From assembly GCF_030867145.1 (NCBI RefSeq), contig NC_134440.1, positions 4,960,001 to 5,024,000 of the forward strand: DNA of 64,000 bases. The letters are read 5' to 3'. The DNA is from Opisthocomus hoazin (lineage: Eukaryota; Chordata; Aves; Opisthocomiformes; Opisthocomidae). The notes beneath the pieces were generated by a model. It searched no databases. It saw only the letters and a program-made list of their open reading frames with translations, and was not told where the DNA came from. Both the position numbers and the translations under genes were made by a program. Shown one piece after another: positions 12,401-24,836 of this stretch. Within the stretch, counting starts at the first letter, position 1; the number at the start of each line of letters is the position of its first letter.

Positions 12401-14570
12401 CTCAGCCATGTCACCGGTTCCCCCTGTGCCTCAGTTTCCCCACCTCCCCAGCCACGACACTCGCAGCACTGGGCCCTCCCCTTGCTCCACGCACAGCACC
12501 TGTGGGTCCCGGCACCCAGGGGGGACACCGACCCCTGCCCCAGCCCAGCAGCACCCGCGGGGTCCCCACGCTCCGGAGGGTCCGGGCGACGGGAGCAGTC
12601 CCTCCGCAGCAGGGCTGACCCCCCCCATCCCGCGCCCAATCTCCGCAGTTGGCTCCTGGTTCCGGACAAATGCCGGGAGATCTGGGCCGGGATCAGGCGG
12701 AATTCAGGGAACAACTTGTCGGGAATTATCCCCCCTGCTGCCCCCCTCTCTTTCCATTCCGCTTTTTATTCCTTTTCCCACAGCCCGACCCCTGGGTGCC
12801 CCGCAGCCGGACCACCACAGGGCCAGCACCCAGCGCTGGGTGCTGCGGGCACCCGGCTGCGGGGACAGGATGGGGTCGGCCTAGGAGGATGCTGCACGAT
12901 TCCCAGTTTGCCCAGTTCATCCCATTCAGAGAGCTGCTGGGCAAGGCAGGGCCCTCCCGCCAGTGCAGGCAGGCAGCGAGCAGCAGCTAATTAGGAGCCA
13001 GGCAATTAGCCGGGGTGAAGCCCGCTGCTCAGGGCAGGGCTGGAAGTGGGTGCAGGGGAGTTTTCACGGCGGGACGGAGCTGGGTGCCCTGCGTGGCCCC
13101 CCCAAACCCCCTGGGGGGGGGCTGCGGGTGGGGGACAAGCCAGGGGCTGGGTGCGGGGGACACCCCCAAAGAAATGATGCTGCTGGCAGGTCCCCACCCG
13201 GGGAGGGAGCACCGGGGCTCAGAGGACCCCCGAGCCACTGTGCCCCATGTCAGGACTCCCCCCACGGCCCTGCATCCTCCTGCCCCCCAAGGCACCCTCC
13301 CCACGGGGGGAAGGAGGGCAGGGTGCTGCCGGGGGTGCACAGCCATGTGGGTGGGGGGTCCCTGGTGCAGGGCGGGGACCCCATCCGGGTCCTGATCCAG
13401 GAGGGGGCTCCACCAGCGAGGATGGGGGCTGCTGTGAAGGCACCGCTCCCCGAAACCCCAGCTTGGGCCCCAGCAGGGCTCGGGGGGCCAGGGGGTGGCG
13501 TGGGATCTCGTGCCATGCCGGACGTAGCAGGCGTGCCGGGACAGGCCGGGGGGTCTGCGGCTCACCCCCAGCGCTGCCCCGCGTGCTCGCCACGCACGAG
13601 GCCTGCGGGTCGCACGCACGGGGGGAGCGACCTCCGCCCCGGACCCCCACCCCACCCCGCAGCAGAGAACGGCACCGCTCAGCACACGCGTGGCTGCAGG
13701 ACTGACGGCGAGCCGCTTCAGCTCCTCTGCGACCCGCTCCGGTTCCGAAAGGTCGAAGAGACCCTGCGGCCCGGGAATAAATCCCAAAATCCCCCTACGG
13801 AGCCGGCGGCCGAGAATGGCCCCCCCCGAGCTGCGCTTTTCCAGACTGCCGGCCAAAATCCGCACCCGGGAGGATTCCCGTGACCACCACGAATGGATGC
13901 CGGGAGCTGCGGGGTGCGGGGGTCCCGCGGGGTGGTGGGGTCCCGTGGGGTGGTGGGGTCCCGCGGGGTGTTGGGGTCCCGCGGGGTGTTGGTGACATTC
14001 AGCAAAAAGCTTCTCGGCAGTGCTCGGAGGATGCAGGAGAATTGGGGAGGAATTAGCTCAGAGAGTGTTAATTAGCCTTAATTAGGCCGAGTTTGGCCAA
14101 CGCAGGGAGCTGAGGGCCGCGGGTGTGTGAACGGGTCAAGGGGCTCGGCGGCGTCCCCTCCGTGTCCCCCCCCCGGGACGGTGACTCAGGCGCTGAGTCA
14201 CGGCCGCGGTTTCCTTCCCCTGGAGACCCCCCCTTCCGGCACGGGCAGCCCAGTGTCCCCCCCCCCCCGGGAGTGGCTGTCCCCTTGCCCACCCCAGGGA
14301 CCGGCAGGAACCGGAGGTTGGGCGGGAAGAGGTGAATCAGCGGTGGCGTGAGAAACCTCCCGCTCGCCAGGGCAGGCTGAGGCCTGGGCACAACTCAGCG
14401 CAGCGATGGCCCCGCGGCCGGCGGCAGACAGAGCTCCGCGGGATCCGGGCTTTGCTGCTCCGGAAACCCAGCCGGCTGCGGAGCCGGAGGGTGGGGGGCA
14501 TCACCCGCCACGCACCCCAGCACCTTGGGGGGGGCCGAGCTGAGATTGCGCACCCAGAGCATCCGCCTGG
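12401..14570. other. Intergenic, no gene seen
   Basis: GC-rich DNA with many C or G homopolymers. A small array of an 18-bp GGTGGTGGGGTCCCGTGG-type unit (about four copies) lies at 13912-13992, and a degenerate AT-rich patch at 14040-14090. No exon or RNA gene was recognised. Confidence 0.5.
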
Positions 14571-15149
14571 GGCCGGGGGGGGGGGAATGCTTTATTTTTT
14601 ATTCCTGACTGCCAGGATTTGGGTTTTTTTGGGGAAAGTTCAGCTAAAACAGGCTGGGGAAGCAGATGGCGGGGGGGGGACACATGGTGGCAAAGCGTGG
14701 AAGCAGTGAAAGCAAAGCACCTTCTCCCGCCGTGCTGGGCCCCCACCCTGCATGTCAGCCCCAGGCCCTGGTGTGACCCCCCCCGGGGACAGCACCCCCC
14801 CTGCCATCCCCTGCACCCCAGGGTGGGGGGGGTTCGGCCTCCCCTTGCTGCGGCAGGGCAGCACCCGTGGGGTGCGGGGCGTCAGTGTGAGGGGAAACTG
14901 AGGCGGGGGCTGGGGGTGTCACAGTGGGTGGCAGCACCCGGGAGGGGACAGGAAGGGGGGGGGGGAAGCCCCTTGTGCCAGGATAAACTGAGGCAGGGGG
15001 CTGGGGGCATGGCGGTGCCCCCCCTCCAGTGCCAGGGAGGGGAGGGGGGCGGGGAGGACCCCTTTTGCAGGGGGAAACTGAGGCGGGGGGCAGGGATGCG
15101 CTCGGCAGCAAAGGGGGGGGGAGGCCCCTTGCCGGAGGGAGGGGGGCTG

Positions 15150-15560
15150 AGGAGGGGGGCGGGGAGCGGGGTCCCACGGCCTCTCCGTGCCGGGGGGGCG
15201 GGCGAAGCTGAGGCGGGGCCGGGGGTGTCGGTCCCAGCCCCTCCCGATGCGAGGGGAGGCGGGGGGGGGGGATGCTATTTGCGGGGGAGGGGGTGTCGGG
15301 GCCGCTCCCCCCTCCTCTGGGCGCCGGGGGGGGGGGCTGGGGGGGCGGGGGCAGGGCTGGGGGGCGCAGCCGCCGTCGTCCCCCCCCCCCCGCCCCGCCC
15401 GCGGCCCCCGCCCCGCCCGGGCTCCGGTGCCCCCCCCGGCGCAGCGCGGAGCGGAGCGGGGCCGGGCCGGGCCGTGCTGCCGGCGGGCGCAGGTGCCCCG
15501 GACCCCCCCCCCCCCCCATCCCGACCACCCCCCGCATCCCCGGGACAGCGAGGTAAGAGC
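15150..15560 (+). promoter_or_regulatory. CpG island with candidate noncoding first exon
   Basis: Dense CpG, GC boxes (CCCCGCCC at 15390-15420) and CGGAGCGGAGCGGGGCCGGG words are followed by a strong splice donor, GCGAG|GTAAGAGC, with the exon ending at 15552. The SEMA6B coding start lies 13.7 kb downstream and has its own 5' acceptor at 29248, so this may be an untranslated first exon of SEMA6B. Sequence shows the island and the donor; the link to SEMA6B is inference. Confidence 0.45.
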
Positions 15561-18500
15561 GCGGCCGGTGCCCCCCTCCCGTCCCCCCCGGCGATGGGGT
15601 CCGGTCCCCCCCCCCCCGCCTCCTCCCGATTCACCCCCCTCCTCCTCATCGGTTGCCGCGGGGGGACTGCGGGGGGGGGATGGGAGGGAAAAGGGGGTGC
15701 CCCCCGCTTCCCCCCCCCCCGCTCTCCCCCCTCCCGCCGCCGCCGGTTGCTGCATTGGGAAGCGGCGCTTTTGTTAGCGGCTGCGGGCGGAACCTTGAAG
15801 GGTCACGGGCTGGAGGGGCCCCCCCCCGCGCCCCCCCGCACCCCCCCGGCACCCCCAGCCTGCACCCCTCGGCCCCCCCCCTCCCTGCACCCTGCGGCCC
15901 CCCCCTGCACCGCGCCCGCGCCCCCCCCACCCAGCACCTCCATCCTGCATCCCCATCCCCATCCCAGCACCCCGGGGGGGCCCCCCCGCGCCTCCAGCCC
16001 GCACCCCCAGCCCGCACCCCCGGCACCCCGCAGACCCTCCTCGCACCTTGATCCTGCACCCTCGTGCCCCCCCCAGCACCCTTGTCCCCCCCCCCAGCAC
16101 CATGGCGTTAACCCCCCCAGCACCCTGTTCCCCCCCCCGCACCCCAATCCCTCACCCCACTGCCCAGCCCAGCACCCCGATCCCCTCCCCTCCCCGCCCC
16201 GCACCCTTGAGCCCCCCCCCTCATTCCCTCAATCCCGCACCCGGCCCCCCCCCCCCATCCCCTCCCACGCCCCCATCCCACCCATCAGCACCCCGGGCCG
16301 GTACTCCCGGCCCCCCCCCGCCCCAGCCCCGGGGCATGGTGATGTGCATGGGGGGCCGGGGCCCCCCCCCCCCCCCCAAACTGGGAGGATGGAGGTGGGG
16401 GGGTCCCTGCTTTATCGGGCTCGGTTTTGGCTCCGCCGCCGCTTTGGGAAGCAGCCAGGGCTTGTTGTTTCGGGGGGGGGGGGGAGCAGGAAAAGGGGGG
16501 GCTGGTGTGTGCCCCCCCCAGCCTCTGCTGGGCTGGGGGGGGCGGAGGGTCTGAAATGGGGGGTCCGGCCAATGCAGCCCCCGAAAAGGCAGAGGGGAGT
16601 GGCAAAGACTCAGCCTGGGGGGTGCTTGGCGATAGGGCCCCCCCTAAATAACCCTGCAGGGCTGGGGGGGTCAGAGCCCTCGCGAACTGGGGGGAGGGGG
16701 TGCCTGGCTCCGTCTCGCTGCGAGCCATAACTTGGTGGGGACAAGGGATGGGGGGGGACACCCGGCACAAGTGGGGCACCCTGTGTGTAGGGGGGGGGGC
16801 TGGCACCCCCCCCAGCGTCAGGGCAGGGCCAGGCAGCATCTGCGGGGCTGGGGGGGGCCCCCCATTTTGGGGCTCAGCACCATCGCGCCGTCTGCAGACT
16901 TGGCGGGGTGGGGGGGTAACCCTAAAATAACGCGGGGTGGGGGGTGCTGAGCCTGACCCGAATCCTGCCCTGTCCCCCCAGGACCCCCCCACGACCCCAG
17001 CCCCCCCCGGCCTGGCCTCCCTCACCCCCACATCACCCGGAGCAGTCGGGGTGCTGGGCCCCCCCTGAGCCCCCAGCTGGCCCCTGCAGCCCCCCATGGG
17101 GCGGGAGGGAATGGGGGGCTTTGAGGGGGGCCGTGAGCTGTGGGGGGTGCAGAGGGGATCCCCACCCCCCTCCACCCACCTTGGGGAGTGAGGAGGGGGT
17201 CCTGCCACCAGCAGCCCCCTCTCGGGGACACCCCCCTCTGCTTGTCCCCAGCGCCTGGGAGAGGTGGGGACGATGGTGGCATGTGTGGCACCACTGCCAC
17301 CCCCCCCCCAGCTCCCCCGCACCCCCATCTCTTCGGTGCGGGTTGGCACCGGGGGGGCCCAAACGGGGCCAGATCCTGCTCCGGGGATGCACTCGGGGGG
17401 GGATGGCTGAGCCCCTCGTCCCGCTGAGATGGCCGTGGGGAAGGGGTGCATTGGTTTGGGGGGGGCCCCCTCTGCCCCCCTCCCCCGGCATTTTTAGCCA
17501 CCATTTAGGGCCTGATCCGGTGACACCACAGAGCAGCTCGCGACTCCTCGTGGCCGGACGGTACAGGATGCAGCCCCGTGTCCCCCCCCTCCCCAAGCCA
17601 TGGGGTGCTGCTGGCGGGTCCGCATCCCGCTGGGTGCTGGGGGCCCGATCCCGGCGGGCGATGCTCTCCCGGCCCCGCCGCGATGCCCCTTGCGCAGCGT
17701 CCCCGGGGTGACACGGGAATTGGGTCACTGCCGTCGCCGGGGCACGTGGCTGCGGTGGGGATGGGGGGGAAGGTTTTGTGCTTGGTGGGGGGGCTGGAGG
17801 TGGCCCCTGGGGTGAGGGTGGGGGGATTCAGGCTCTGAGGGTGCTGGGGGGAGCTCAGCCCGTGCTGCCGGTGTTTCGGCTGTGGGGAACACGGCTGTTC
17901 CCCCCCCGGGAGCCGCTTCCCGAGATGGTTTTGCCGCCGTTGCCAGAAACAAAGGGAAATGGCCAAATTCTACCCCTGGCCGCCGCAAAGCCACCGGCAA
18001 GCCGGTCCCCGCTGCCCGGTGACCGAGGTGGCCGTCCACGCGTGTACACGCGTGTGCGTGCGGCTGTGCCGCTCCCCGTGGCAGAGCTGTCCCCGGCTGC
18101 GAGGGGTCGCGGTGACCCCGGTGCTGTCCCCAACCCAGGGGGGGTTTCGGTGGCTTTGCAGCCCCCCCGAGCCCTGCCCGGAGCCCCGAGTCCCACGCGG
18201 GGTGGTGACACGCCGGGCTGGGTGTCACCGTCCCCCGGGCTGGGTGTCACTGTCCCCCTCACCCCCCGGCGTGGCGTCCCTTGCAGCTTGCTCTGCGCAT
18301 GCCACGCGGTGGTTTGGCTCCCAGTTAAACCAGTGGCTCCTGGGAGGGCTCTTCCCTCGCCACCAGCTCTGCCACGCCGGCGCGGGGAGGGCTCGGCGCG
18401 GCCACGAGGCCCGTGCCGGCGCGATGCTCGCCGGGTGCCGGAGCTGGACGCAGATCCCTGCTGCAGTGCCGGACGCGGTTTGTATCCTGAGACAAGCTCG

Positions 18501-20325
18501 AATATTTTTAATTAAAGCTGCCAGTTTGGATGCGATTTAATTTTTCAGTGGGCTGAGCTGCGCCGGCCCGTCGGCGCATCTCCCGCGCCGCGGCCGCTCC
18601 AGCCATAGCCATTTCCCGGCGTTGCCTTGGGTGAGGTTTTCCCCCCAGGAGCGGACCCGCGGCTCTCCCCGTGCCAGCACCTCTGGCTCCACCGGGCGAG
18701 CGGGTTGCCGCCGGCCCCAGCGGGATGGCTTCACGGTGGTGCCGGTGCGGTGGCATCCGGCGTGCGTTCGGTGACATAAACAGTGGTAAAGAAAACCCAG
18801 AGCAAGCCCAGTTCCATCTGGGCTGTGCCGCTGCGCCCGCTTAACCCGTTTGTGCCCGATCGCCACCGGCATCGCCCCATCCCTGCCAGCATCACCCCAT
18901 CCCTGCCAGCATCACCCCATCCCTGCCGGCATCGCCCATCTCTGCCAGCATCACCCCATCGCCACCGGTATCACCCCATCGCCGCCGGCATCGCGGGTGC
19001 TGCATCCTGGGGGGCTCTGGGGTCTCTTCTCCCCACCCCTCCATCCCCAGCGTGGTGCTGGAGGCGGCTGCCGGAGCGTGGTACCCCAAAGGATGCTGCC
19101 GTACCCCCGGCAGAGCCCAGCCCCACCACGGAGGGGGCCCGGTGGCATCGGGGACCCCCCGGCTCAGCCCAGGGGACCTTCGGGCTTCGGTTGCGTCCCC
19201 CGAAAGGGGTGAAGGAGGTTTCGATTCCCTTCGCGAAGGCGGGAGGGAGAGGAAGAGCGATCGTCTGGCGCGGAGGAGATCCCAGTGGGGCTGCCTTGTG
19301 CTAACAGGATTTTACTCCCTATTTAATTACAATTTTGTCAAATTAAAAAAAAAAAAAAAGGGGGGGGGAAGAAAAAGATCCCTCTTGTCTCTTTGTGCCG
19401 GTTCCCGGCAGCCGGTTAATTAAATGGTGGCTGGTGAAGCCTCCGGTCCCTGGAGGAGGTCCCAGGGGACCCCAGCCCCGGGGCTTGCCAGTCACACCTC
19501 GGTTCCAGTTCCTCCCAGTTCGGCGCTGGCGGCGAGGCCGGCTGCGGTGGCGGCAGCAGCGTGCCGACGCGCGGTGGCTAATCCCTGGCGCTTGCCCGTG
19601 TAATCCCGCCCGCCGGGATAATCTCATCAAACCCAGCAGCGCTGCGGCCGAGCTCGGTGCCGGGTTTGGTGCCGAATGGATCGGGGGGGGGGGGGGGACG
19701 GGGACAAACACGATGCGGTGGCACTGGGGGAGCAGTGGCTTCGGGCTGCGGATGCCCGTGGGGTGCTCGGGCATCAGATGGGGAAACTGAGGCACAGAGC
19801 GGGGGGCCAGCACGTGGCTTTGCAGCAGCTGAGAGCAGGACGGGGGGGTGGCAGCCACCCCCAGCACTGAAAACAACCCCGCGGCGCTGGGGGAGGGCGG
19901 GATGGGAAGAGGCACCGGCAGCAGCACCCACGTGCCCACCGGAGAGGCCGGATCTGGCCCCAGTTTGGGCGGTGGGCGCAGAACTGGGTTTGATTGTCAG
20001 CCCCATCCGTCACCTCCCGCCGTCGGGATAAAGTGCCGGGAAACGGGGAAGCGTTGGGGCGGCGATTTGGGGGGGGCTGGGAGCGGGGCACCCGTCCTCG
20101 CCCCGCGCTGCGTGGGGCCGCATCCTGCCCGGGCAGCAGGTAGGGAGCACGGGGCTGCAAATAACCCCGGCAGCTGCTCCGGCTCCGGCTGCGCCCTCTC
20201 CTTCGTGTCACCTTCCCCGCGCGAGCGGCGTGAGGTCAGCGCCGGGAATAGCCCGGGAGCACGGCCCGGGGCCCGATCCTGCTCGCCTGGGCTCGGGGCG
20301 GCTGTCCCGGGGGGTGCTCTGCCCC
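15561..20325. other. GC-extreme intergenic or 5'-intronic DNA
   Basis: Continuous runs of C and G (many of 8-15 bases), a C-rich block at 15810-16350, and no supported exon. Smaller items: an AT-rich patch with TTTTTAATTAAAGC at 18500-18545, a 20-bp CATCACCCCATCCCTGCCAG repeat at about 18860-18990, and an A15/G9 junction at 19345-19370. The 703-codon plus-strand frame starting at 14619 is Pro/Gly low complexity and is rejected as a gene. Confidence 0.5.
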
Positions 20326-20329
20326 GCAG

Positions 20330-20800
20330 CACCCTGCTCACGCTCCACACGCGCACACGACAGCCCCGTGCACACGCGTGTGCGCACACGGCAGGCCTGT
20401 GCGCAGAGGCGTGCGTCCCCCCGCGTGTGCACAGACGCCCACACGCCTGCACACGCCTCACGTGCGTGGCAGCCTGGGCACAGACACCCGCACACGCGTG
20501 ATGCCCCATGTGCAGACACCCGCACATGCGTGGCAGCCGGTGCACACACTGCCTGCACACGCGTGACACGTGGTGCACACGTACCTGCACACAGGTGACA
20601 CCCAGTGCGCACACGCCAGCAATCCCACGCGTGTGACGTGTGCCCACACGCCTGCACACGTGTGCCAGCCGGTGCCCGTGCTGACACCTGCACACGCATG
20701 GCAGCCGGTGCACACGCACTCGGCACACACATGACGCCCGGCGCCCACGCCGACACGTGCACACCCGCAACACGTGGTGCACACCCACCCCAGCACGTCT
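20330..20800. repeat. Alternating CACACG tract
   Basis: A second block of ACACGCGTGTGCGCACACG and CACGCGTGTGACGTG words, similar in nature to the one at 11.7-12.4 kb. It is prone to Z-DNA and carries repeat-derived Cys/Val/His frames on both strands. Confidence 0.85.
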
Positions 20801-21057
20801 GGCGGGGCCACCCGGGGACGGGGACCTTTGTCACCCGTCCTGCCGTGGGCTTTGCGGCGCCGGCGGCCGCGAGCGGGCGGTGGCGGTGAGGAGGGGGCTG
20901 GGGCCGTGCCGGCGCGGTGGGCGCCCGCGGCCGAGGGGGCTTTGCCGGCGCTGGCAGCACAAGGAGCTGTTTCGAGGGCAGCGGGGAAGCACCTGAGCTT
21001 CCGGCGAGGCGGCGAGCGCGGAGGCGGCAGCGCTGGGCGCGCGCCCGCAAACAATGG

Positions 21058-22112
21058 CCCTTTGTTCCCGGCCTGCGTCCCGGCCTGCGTCCCGCATCCC
21101 ATCCCGCATCCTGCATCCCATCCCGCATCCCATCCCGCATCCCATCCAGCATCCCATCCTGCATCCCCTCCTGCATCCCGCATCCCATCCCGCATCCCAT
21201 CCTGCATCCCATCCAGCATCCTGCATCCCATCCCGCATCCCATCCCACAGCCCGCATCCCATCCCGCATCCCATCCTGCATCCCATCCAGCATCCGGCAT
21301 CCCATCCCGCATCCCATCCTGCATCCCAGCCTGCATCCCATCCAGCATTCTGCATCCCGGCCTGCTTCCCAACCAGCATCCCGCATCACATCCTGCATCC
21401 CATCCAGCACCCCGGATCCCATCCAGCATCCCGCATCCCAGCCTGCATCCTGCATCCCAGCCTGCATCCCACATCCCATCCCACATCCCATCCCGCATCC
21501 CAGCCTGCATCCCATCCAGCATTCTGCATCCTGGCCTGCTTCCCAACCAGCATCCCACATCCCATCCTGCATCCCATCCAGCATCCTGCCATCCTGTCCC
21601 GCTTCCCAGCCAGCATCCCACATCCCATTCCACATCCCATCCAGCATGCTGCATCTCAGCCCACATCCCGCACCCCATCCTGCATCTCATCCAGCATCGT
21701 GCATCCTGGCCGGCATCCCACATCCCGTCCTGCATCCCATCCAGCATCCTGCATCCCGGCCTGCTTCCCATCCAGCATCCCACATCCCGTCCTGCATCCC
21801 ATCCAGCATCCTGCATCCCAGCCTGCTTCCCAACCAGCATCCCACATCACATCCTGCATCCCATCCAGCATCCCGGATCCCATCCAGAATCCTGCATCCT
21901 GGCCTGCATCCCACATCCCATCCTGCTTCCCATCCAGCATCCCGCATCCTGTCCTGCATCCCATCCAGCATCCCGCATCCCATCCAGCATCCTGCCATCC
22001 TGGCCTGCTTCCCAACCAGCATCCCACATCCCATCCTGCATCCCATCCAGCATCCCAGATCCCAGCCTGCATCCCGCATCCCACCCTGCATCCCCTCCCA
22101 CAGCCCAGCAGT
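21058..22112. repeat. CATCCCATCCAGCATCCTG minisatellite, 1.05 kb
   Basis: More than 100 copies of a 9-10 bp core (CATCCCATCC / GCATCCTGCA) grouped into longer blocks such as CATCCCATCCAGCATCC. All three plus frames and several minus frames stay open for 150-500 codons and give HPASHPAS and MGCRMLDG type peptides. This is the signature of a stop-free repeat, not of overlapping genes. Confidence 0.92.
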
Positions 22113-23215
22113 GCCAGCACCCAGCACCCGCGCTAGCCCAGCTCCAGTGCATCCCACAGCCCAGTCAGGGTTCGGGGTGCCCCCGTGCCGGGGTGCTGGT
22201 GGCTGGCAGCACTGTGGGGGGCTGGGTGTGTCCCCCCCCCCATGGCTCCCATCTGTCCCCGGCCATCACTGGAGCGGGACCCGGCAGCACGCGGGGCGGT
22301 CGTCACCGCCAACGCCTTTGAAGTTGGCATCTGCAGAACAGCGGGATGGAGCCGGGTGAGCCTGCAGCCTCGCCGCGAGGAGGAGGAGGAGGAGGAGGAG
22401 GAGGCCACCGGGCGAAGGCTGGGCTCACATGCCATGGCCCACGCCCTGACACCGGCACCCACTTCCCACCCACCCCGTCCCTCAGTGTCCCCAGGAGGTG
22501 GGTGGCTCAGAGGGAGGAGAAGGGGGTCCGCAGAGTGGATGCCCTGGGTGACAGCCCCAGGGCCGCCATCACCTAGAGGACAGCGCGGTGCTGGGGACAG
22601 GGACAGCGGGGACCCCGGGGGCTGCGACCCCCTGGCGCGCGCCCGCACCCCTCGCGGGTGACCGAGCGGGTGTTTCCTCTCCTTTAACCACGAAGAAGTG
22701 TTTGGGAGCGTGGAAATCGGAACCGGAGGCGCCGGCTCCCCGGCTTGGAGCAATTTTGAGCCCCATTTTCTCACCGGAGCAGAGCAGCTGAGCGCGGCCG
22801 GCGCGGGGGAGCCCGAAATGGAAAGAAACCCACCCAAACCAACCACTAAACTTTATGAAGGCTTTAAAAAATGAGCAGGGTGAGGGGTTGAGCACTCGCT
22901 CCCACCTCCCCGGCACCTCCTCCAGCTCCGCTGGCTCTCCCAGGCTGCTGGGATGGGGGGGTTGTTATTGTAGGGTTGCTTTCTCAGGGTTGGGGTTGTT
23001 TTGGAGCAGTGCGGGTGCCTACGGCAAGGTCCCGTCCGGTTCGTGATGGGGCTCCGTGCTCTGCTTCGTGGTGGTGGGGTTCCCTCCTGGAGCCGGGTGC
23101 AAGCACGGCGGTTTGTTATTGTAGGGTCTCCAGCTGGAGCGGAGTTTGGGTGCGCTGGTTTGTTATTGTAGGGTCTCCTGTGTGGGGCTGGGTTTGGCTG
23201 TTGGCGTTGAACCAG
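22113..23215. other. Intergenic or intronic, no gene seen
   Basis: A GAG trinucleotide run lies at 22377-22403. A short TTTGTTATTGTAGGG(T/G)T(T/C) word recurs at about 22962, 23112 and 23158 as a small three-copy repeat. No coding exon was recognised. Confidence 0.5.
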
Positions 23216-23785
23216 GAGCTGCGTGTCCCTCTGCCCGCTTGGGGACAGGGCACCTTGGGGACAGGGCATCCTGGGGACGAGGTTCTTGGGGCCCATGGGC
23301 TCCCTGGGGACATGGGCTCCATGGGGATGGGGCACCCTGAGGACATGGGCTCCATGGGGATGGTGACACCTGGGGACAGGGCTCCCTAGGGACGGGGTTC
23401 TTGGGGCCCATAGGCTCGCTGGGGATGGGGCACCCTGGGGACAGGGCTCCATGGGGTCAGGGCATCCTGGGGACAGGGCACGCTGGGGACATGGGCTCCA
23501 TGGGGATGGGAGCACCCTGGGGATGGTGGCAACCTGGGGACAGGGCACCCTGAGAACATGGGCTCCATGGGGATGGTGGCAACCTGGGGACATGAGCTCT
23601 ATGGGGATGGGGCTCCATGGGGATGGTGGCACCAGGGATGGGTCTCCTTGGCATCCTGGGGACATGGGCTGCATGGGGCTGGTGGCACCCAGGGGATGGT
23701 GGCACCCTGGGGACACGGCTCCCTGGGGACAGGGTTCTTGGGGCCATGGGCTCCCTGGGGACGGGGCACCTTGGGGCGCACAGGG
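23216..23785. repeat. CTGGGGACATGGGCTCCATGGGGATGG minisatellite
   Basis: A tandem array of 15- to 18-bp words (CTGGGGACAGGGCACC, ATGGGCTCCATGGGGATGG) in variable order. It underlies part of an 831-codon minus-strand frame of PxPQGAxxP peptides, which is rejected as coding. Confidence 0.88.
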
Positions 23786-23989
23786 GAGCTGAGGGGAAAC
23801 TGAGGCACGAGGCCAGAGGCAGTGACTCAGAGCAGCCGGACCCGCTCCTGCCTGGGGACCTGTCTGCAGCCACCCACAGCCAGGGTGGCCCCGGGGCCAT
23901 GTGGGTGCCGGAGCGGGGTGCTGGGGCGAGGTTTGGCAGTGCCGGGGGACCCGGGGAGGGTGCAGAGCCCCTGGGGTGACACAGGAGAC

Positions 23990-24330
23990 TGGGGAGGACG
24001 AGGGGGGTGAGTGCCTTTGGGGACAACAGGGGATGTGTGGCTTTGGGGACAAGGGGGGCGGCTGTCGGAGGGATAGGGGGGACAAGGGGGGGATGCACCC
24101 CTTTGGGGGGGCAAGGTGGGTGTGCGTGGCTTTGGGGACAAGGGAATGAGTGCCGCTTGGGACAAGGGGGGTGGGAGTCTTGAGGGGGACAGGATGGTCA
24201 CAGGGGGACGTGTGTCTGTGGGGACAAGTGCGCTGGGGGGACAGGGGACAAGGGCTGTGAACTGGGGTGGGACACAGGGCAGCTGTGTGCTTGGGGACAG
24301 GGGACAAGGGCTGGGGTGGGACAGCACCCC
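23990..24330. repeat. GGGGACAAGGGGG repeat
   Basis: A G-rich degenerate repeat with the core GGGGACAAGGG, likely able to form G-quadruplexes on the plus strand by composition. Confidence 0.75.
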
Positions 24331-24389
24331 GGGGTGCCCCCCCCGCTGTCCCCTCCACGGGGTTTGTGTTGATGTGAAGCGTGACGCCT

Positions 24390-24455
24390 CTTCGATAGGA
24401 AACCAGCCTTAATATGCAGATGAGGATGTATTTAATATGCAAATCACCATGCGGC
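24390..24455. promoter_or_regulatory. AT-rich element with octamer site
   Basis: A short AT-rich block containing a perfect octamer, ATGCAAAT, at 24437-24444 and a near match (ATGCAGAT) 22 bp upstream. The octamer is the POU-factor binding motif. The element lies about 300 bp before a TATA-bearing candidate first exon. Role inferred. Confidence 0.4.
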
Positions 24456-24740
24456 TCTGGCCGGCCACCAGCCCTGGCCTGGTGGAAGGGACGTGCTGGG
24501 GGCACCCAGCACCCATGGGTGTCACCCGGGGGGGGGGTCCGAGCTGTCAGCAGCACCCAGCGCCTCGTGTCACCCCTGGGCACCCGTGGTGGGTGACGAG
24601 CACGGGGACAAAGCCACCCAAAGCGTCCCCACCATCCCCAGAGCCCGTGTCGGGGGGGTTGTGCCTGGGGGTGTCCCGGGGGGGTCTGGACGCCTGGGTG
24701 CCCACCCCGGGGGGGGGTCATGGGCGCTGGGGAGTGGACA

Positions 24741-24836
24741 GGGGCTATAAACGGCAGCTGAAAGCGGAGCCGGTAACCGGAGCGGGAGGCCCGGGGGGGA
24801 CATTTGAGCCGCTGGCGGGGCCGCGGAAGCGCCGAG
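24741..24836 (+). promoter_or_regulatory. TATA box plus candidate noncoding exon
   Basis: TATAAA sits at 24746-24751 (GGGGCTATAAACGGC). About 85 bp further on, a CpG-rich stretch ends in GCGCCGAG|GTAAAT, a reasonable splice donor with the last exonic base at 24836. This is the layout of a short untranslated first exon starting near 24775. It could splice to the SEMA6B acceptor at 29248. The motifs are seen; the gene assignment is inference. Confidence 0.4.

Noticed and set aside
11568-12994. Cys- and His-rich frames over 450 codons, metallothionein- or zinc-finger-like at first sight
   Set aside because: Produced by CACACG/TGTGCG alternation. No spaced Cys/His motif beyond the repeat period.
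14619-16730. 703-codon plus-strand open frame
   Set aside because: Almost pure Pro, Gly, Ala and Arg from C/G homopolymers, with equally long frames on the other strand. No domain. It crosses a CpG island with a splice donor.
20208-22359. Overlapping frames of 360-515 codons with HPASHPAS or GWDAGCWM repeats
   Set aside because: Several frames are open at once over one minisatellite, which shows lack of stop words and not coding selection.
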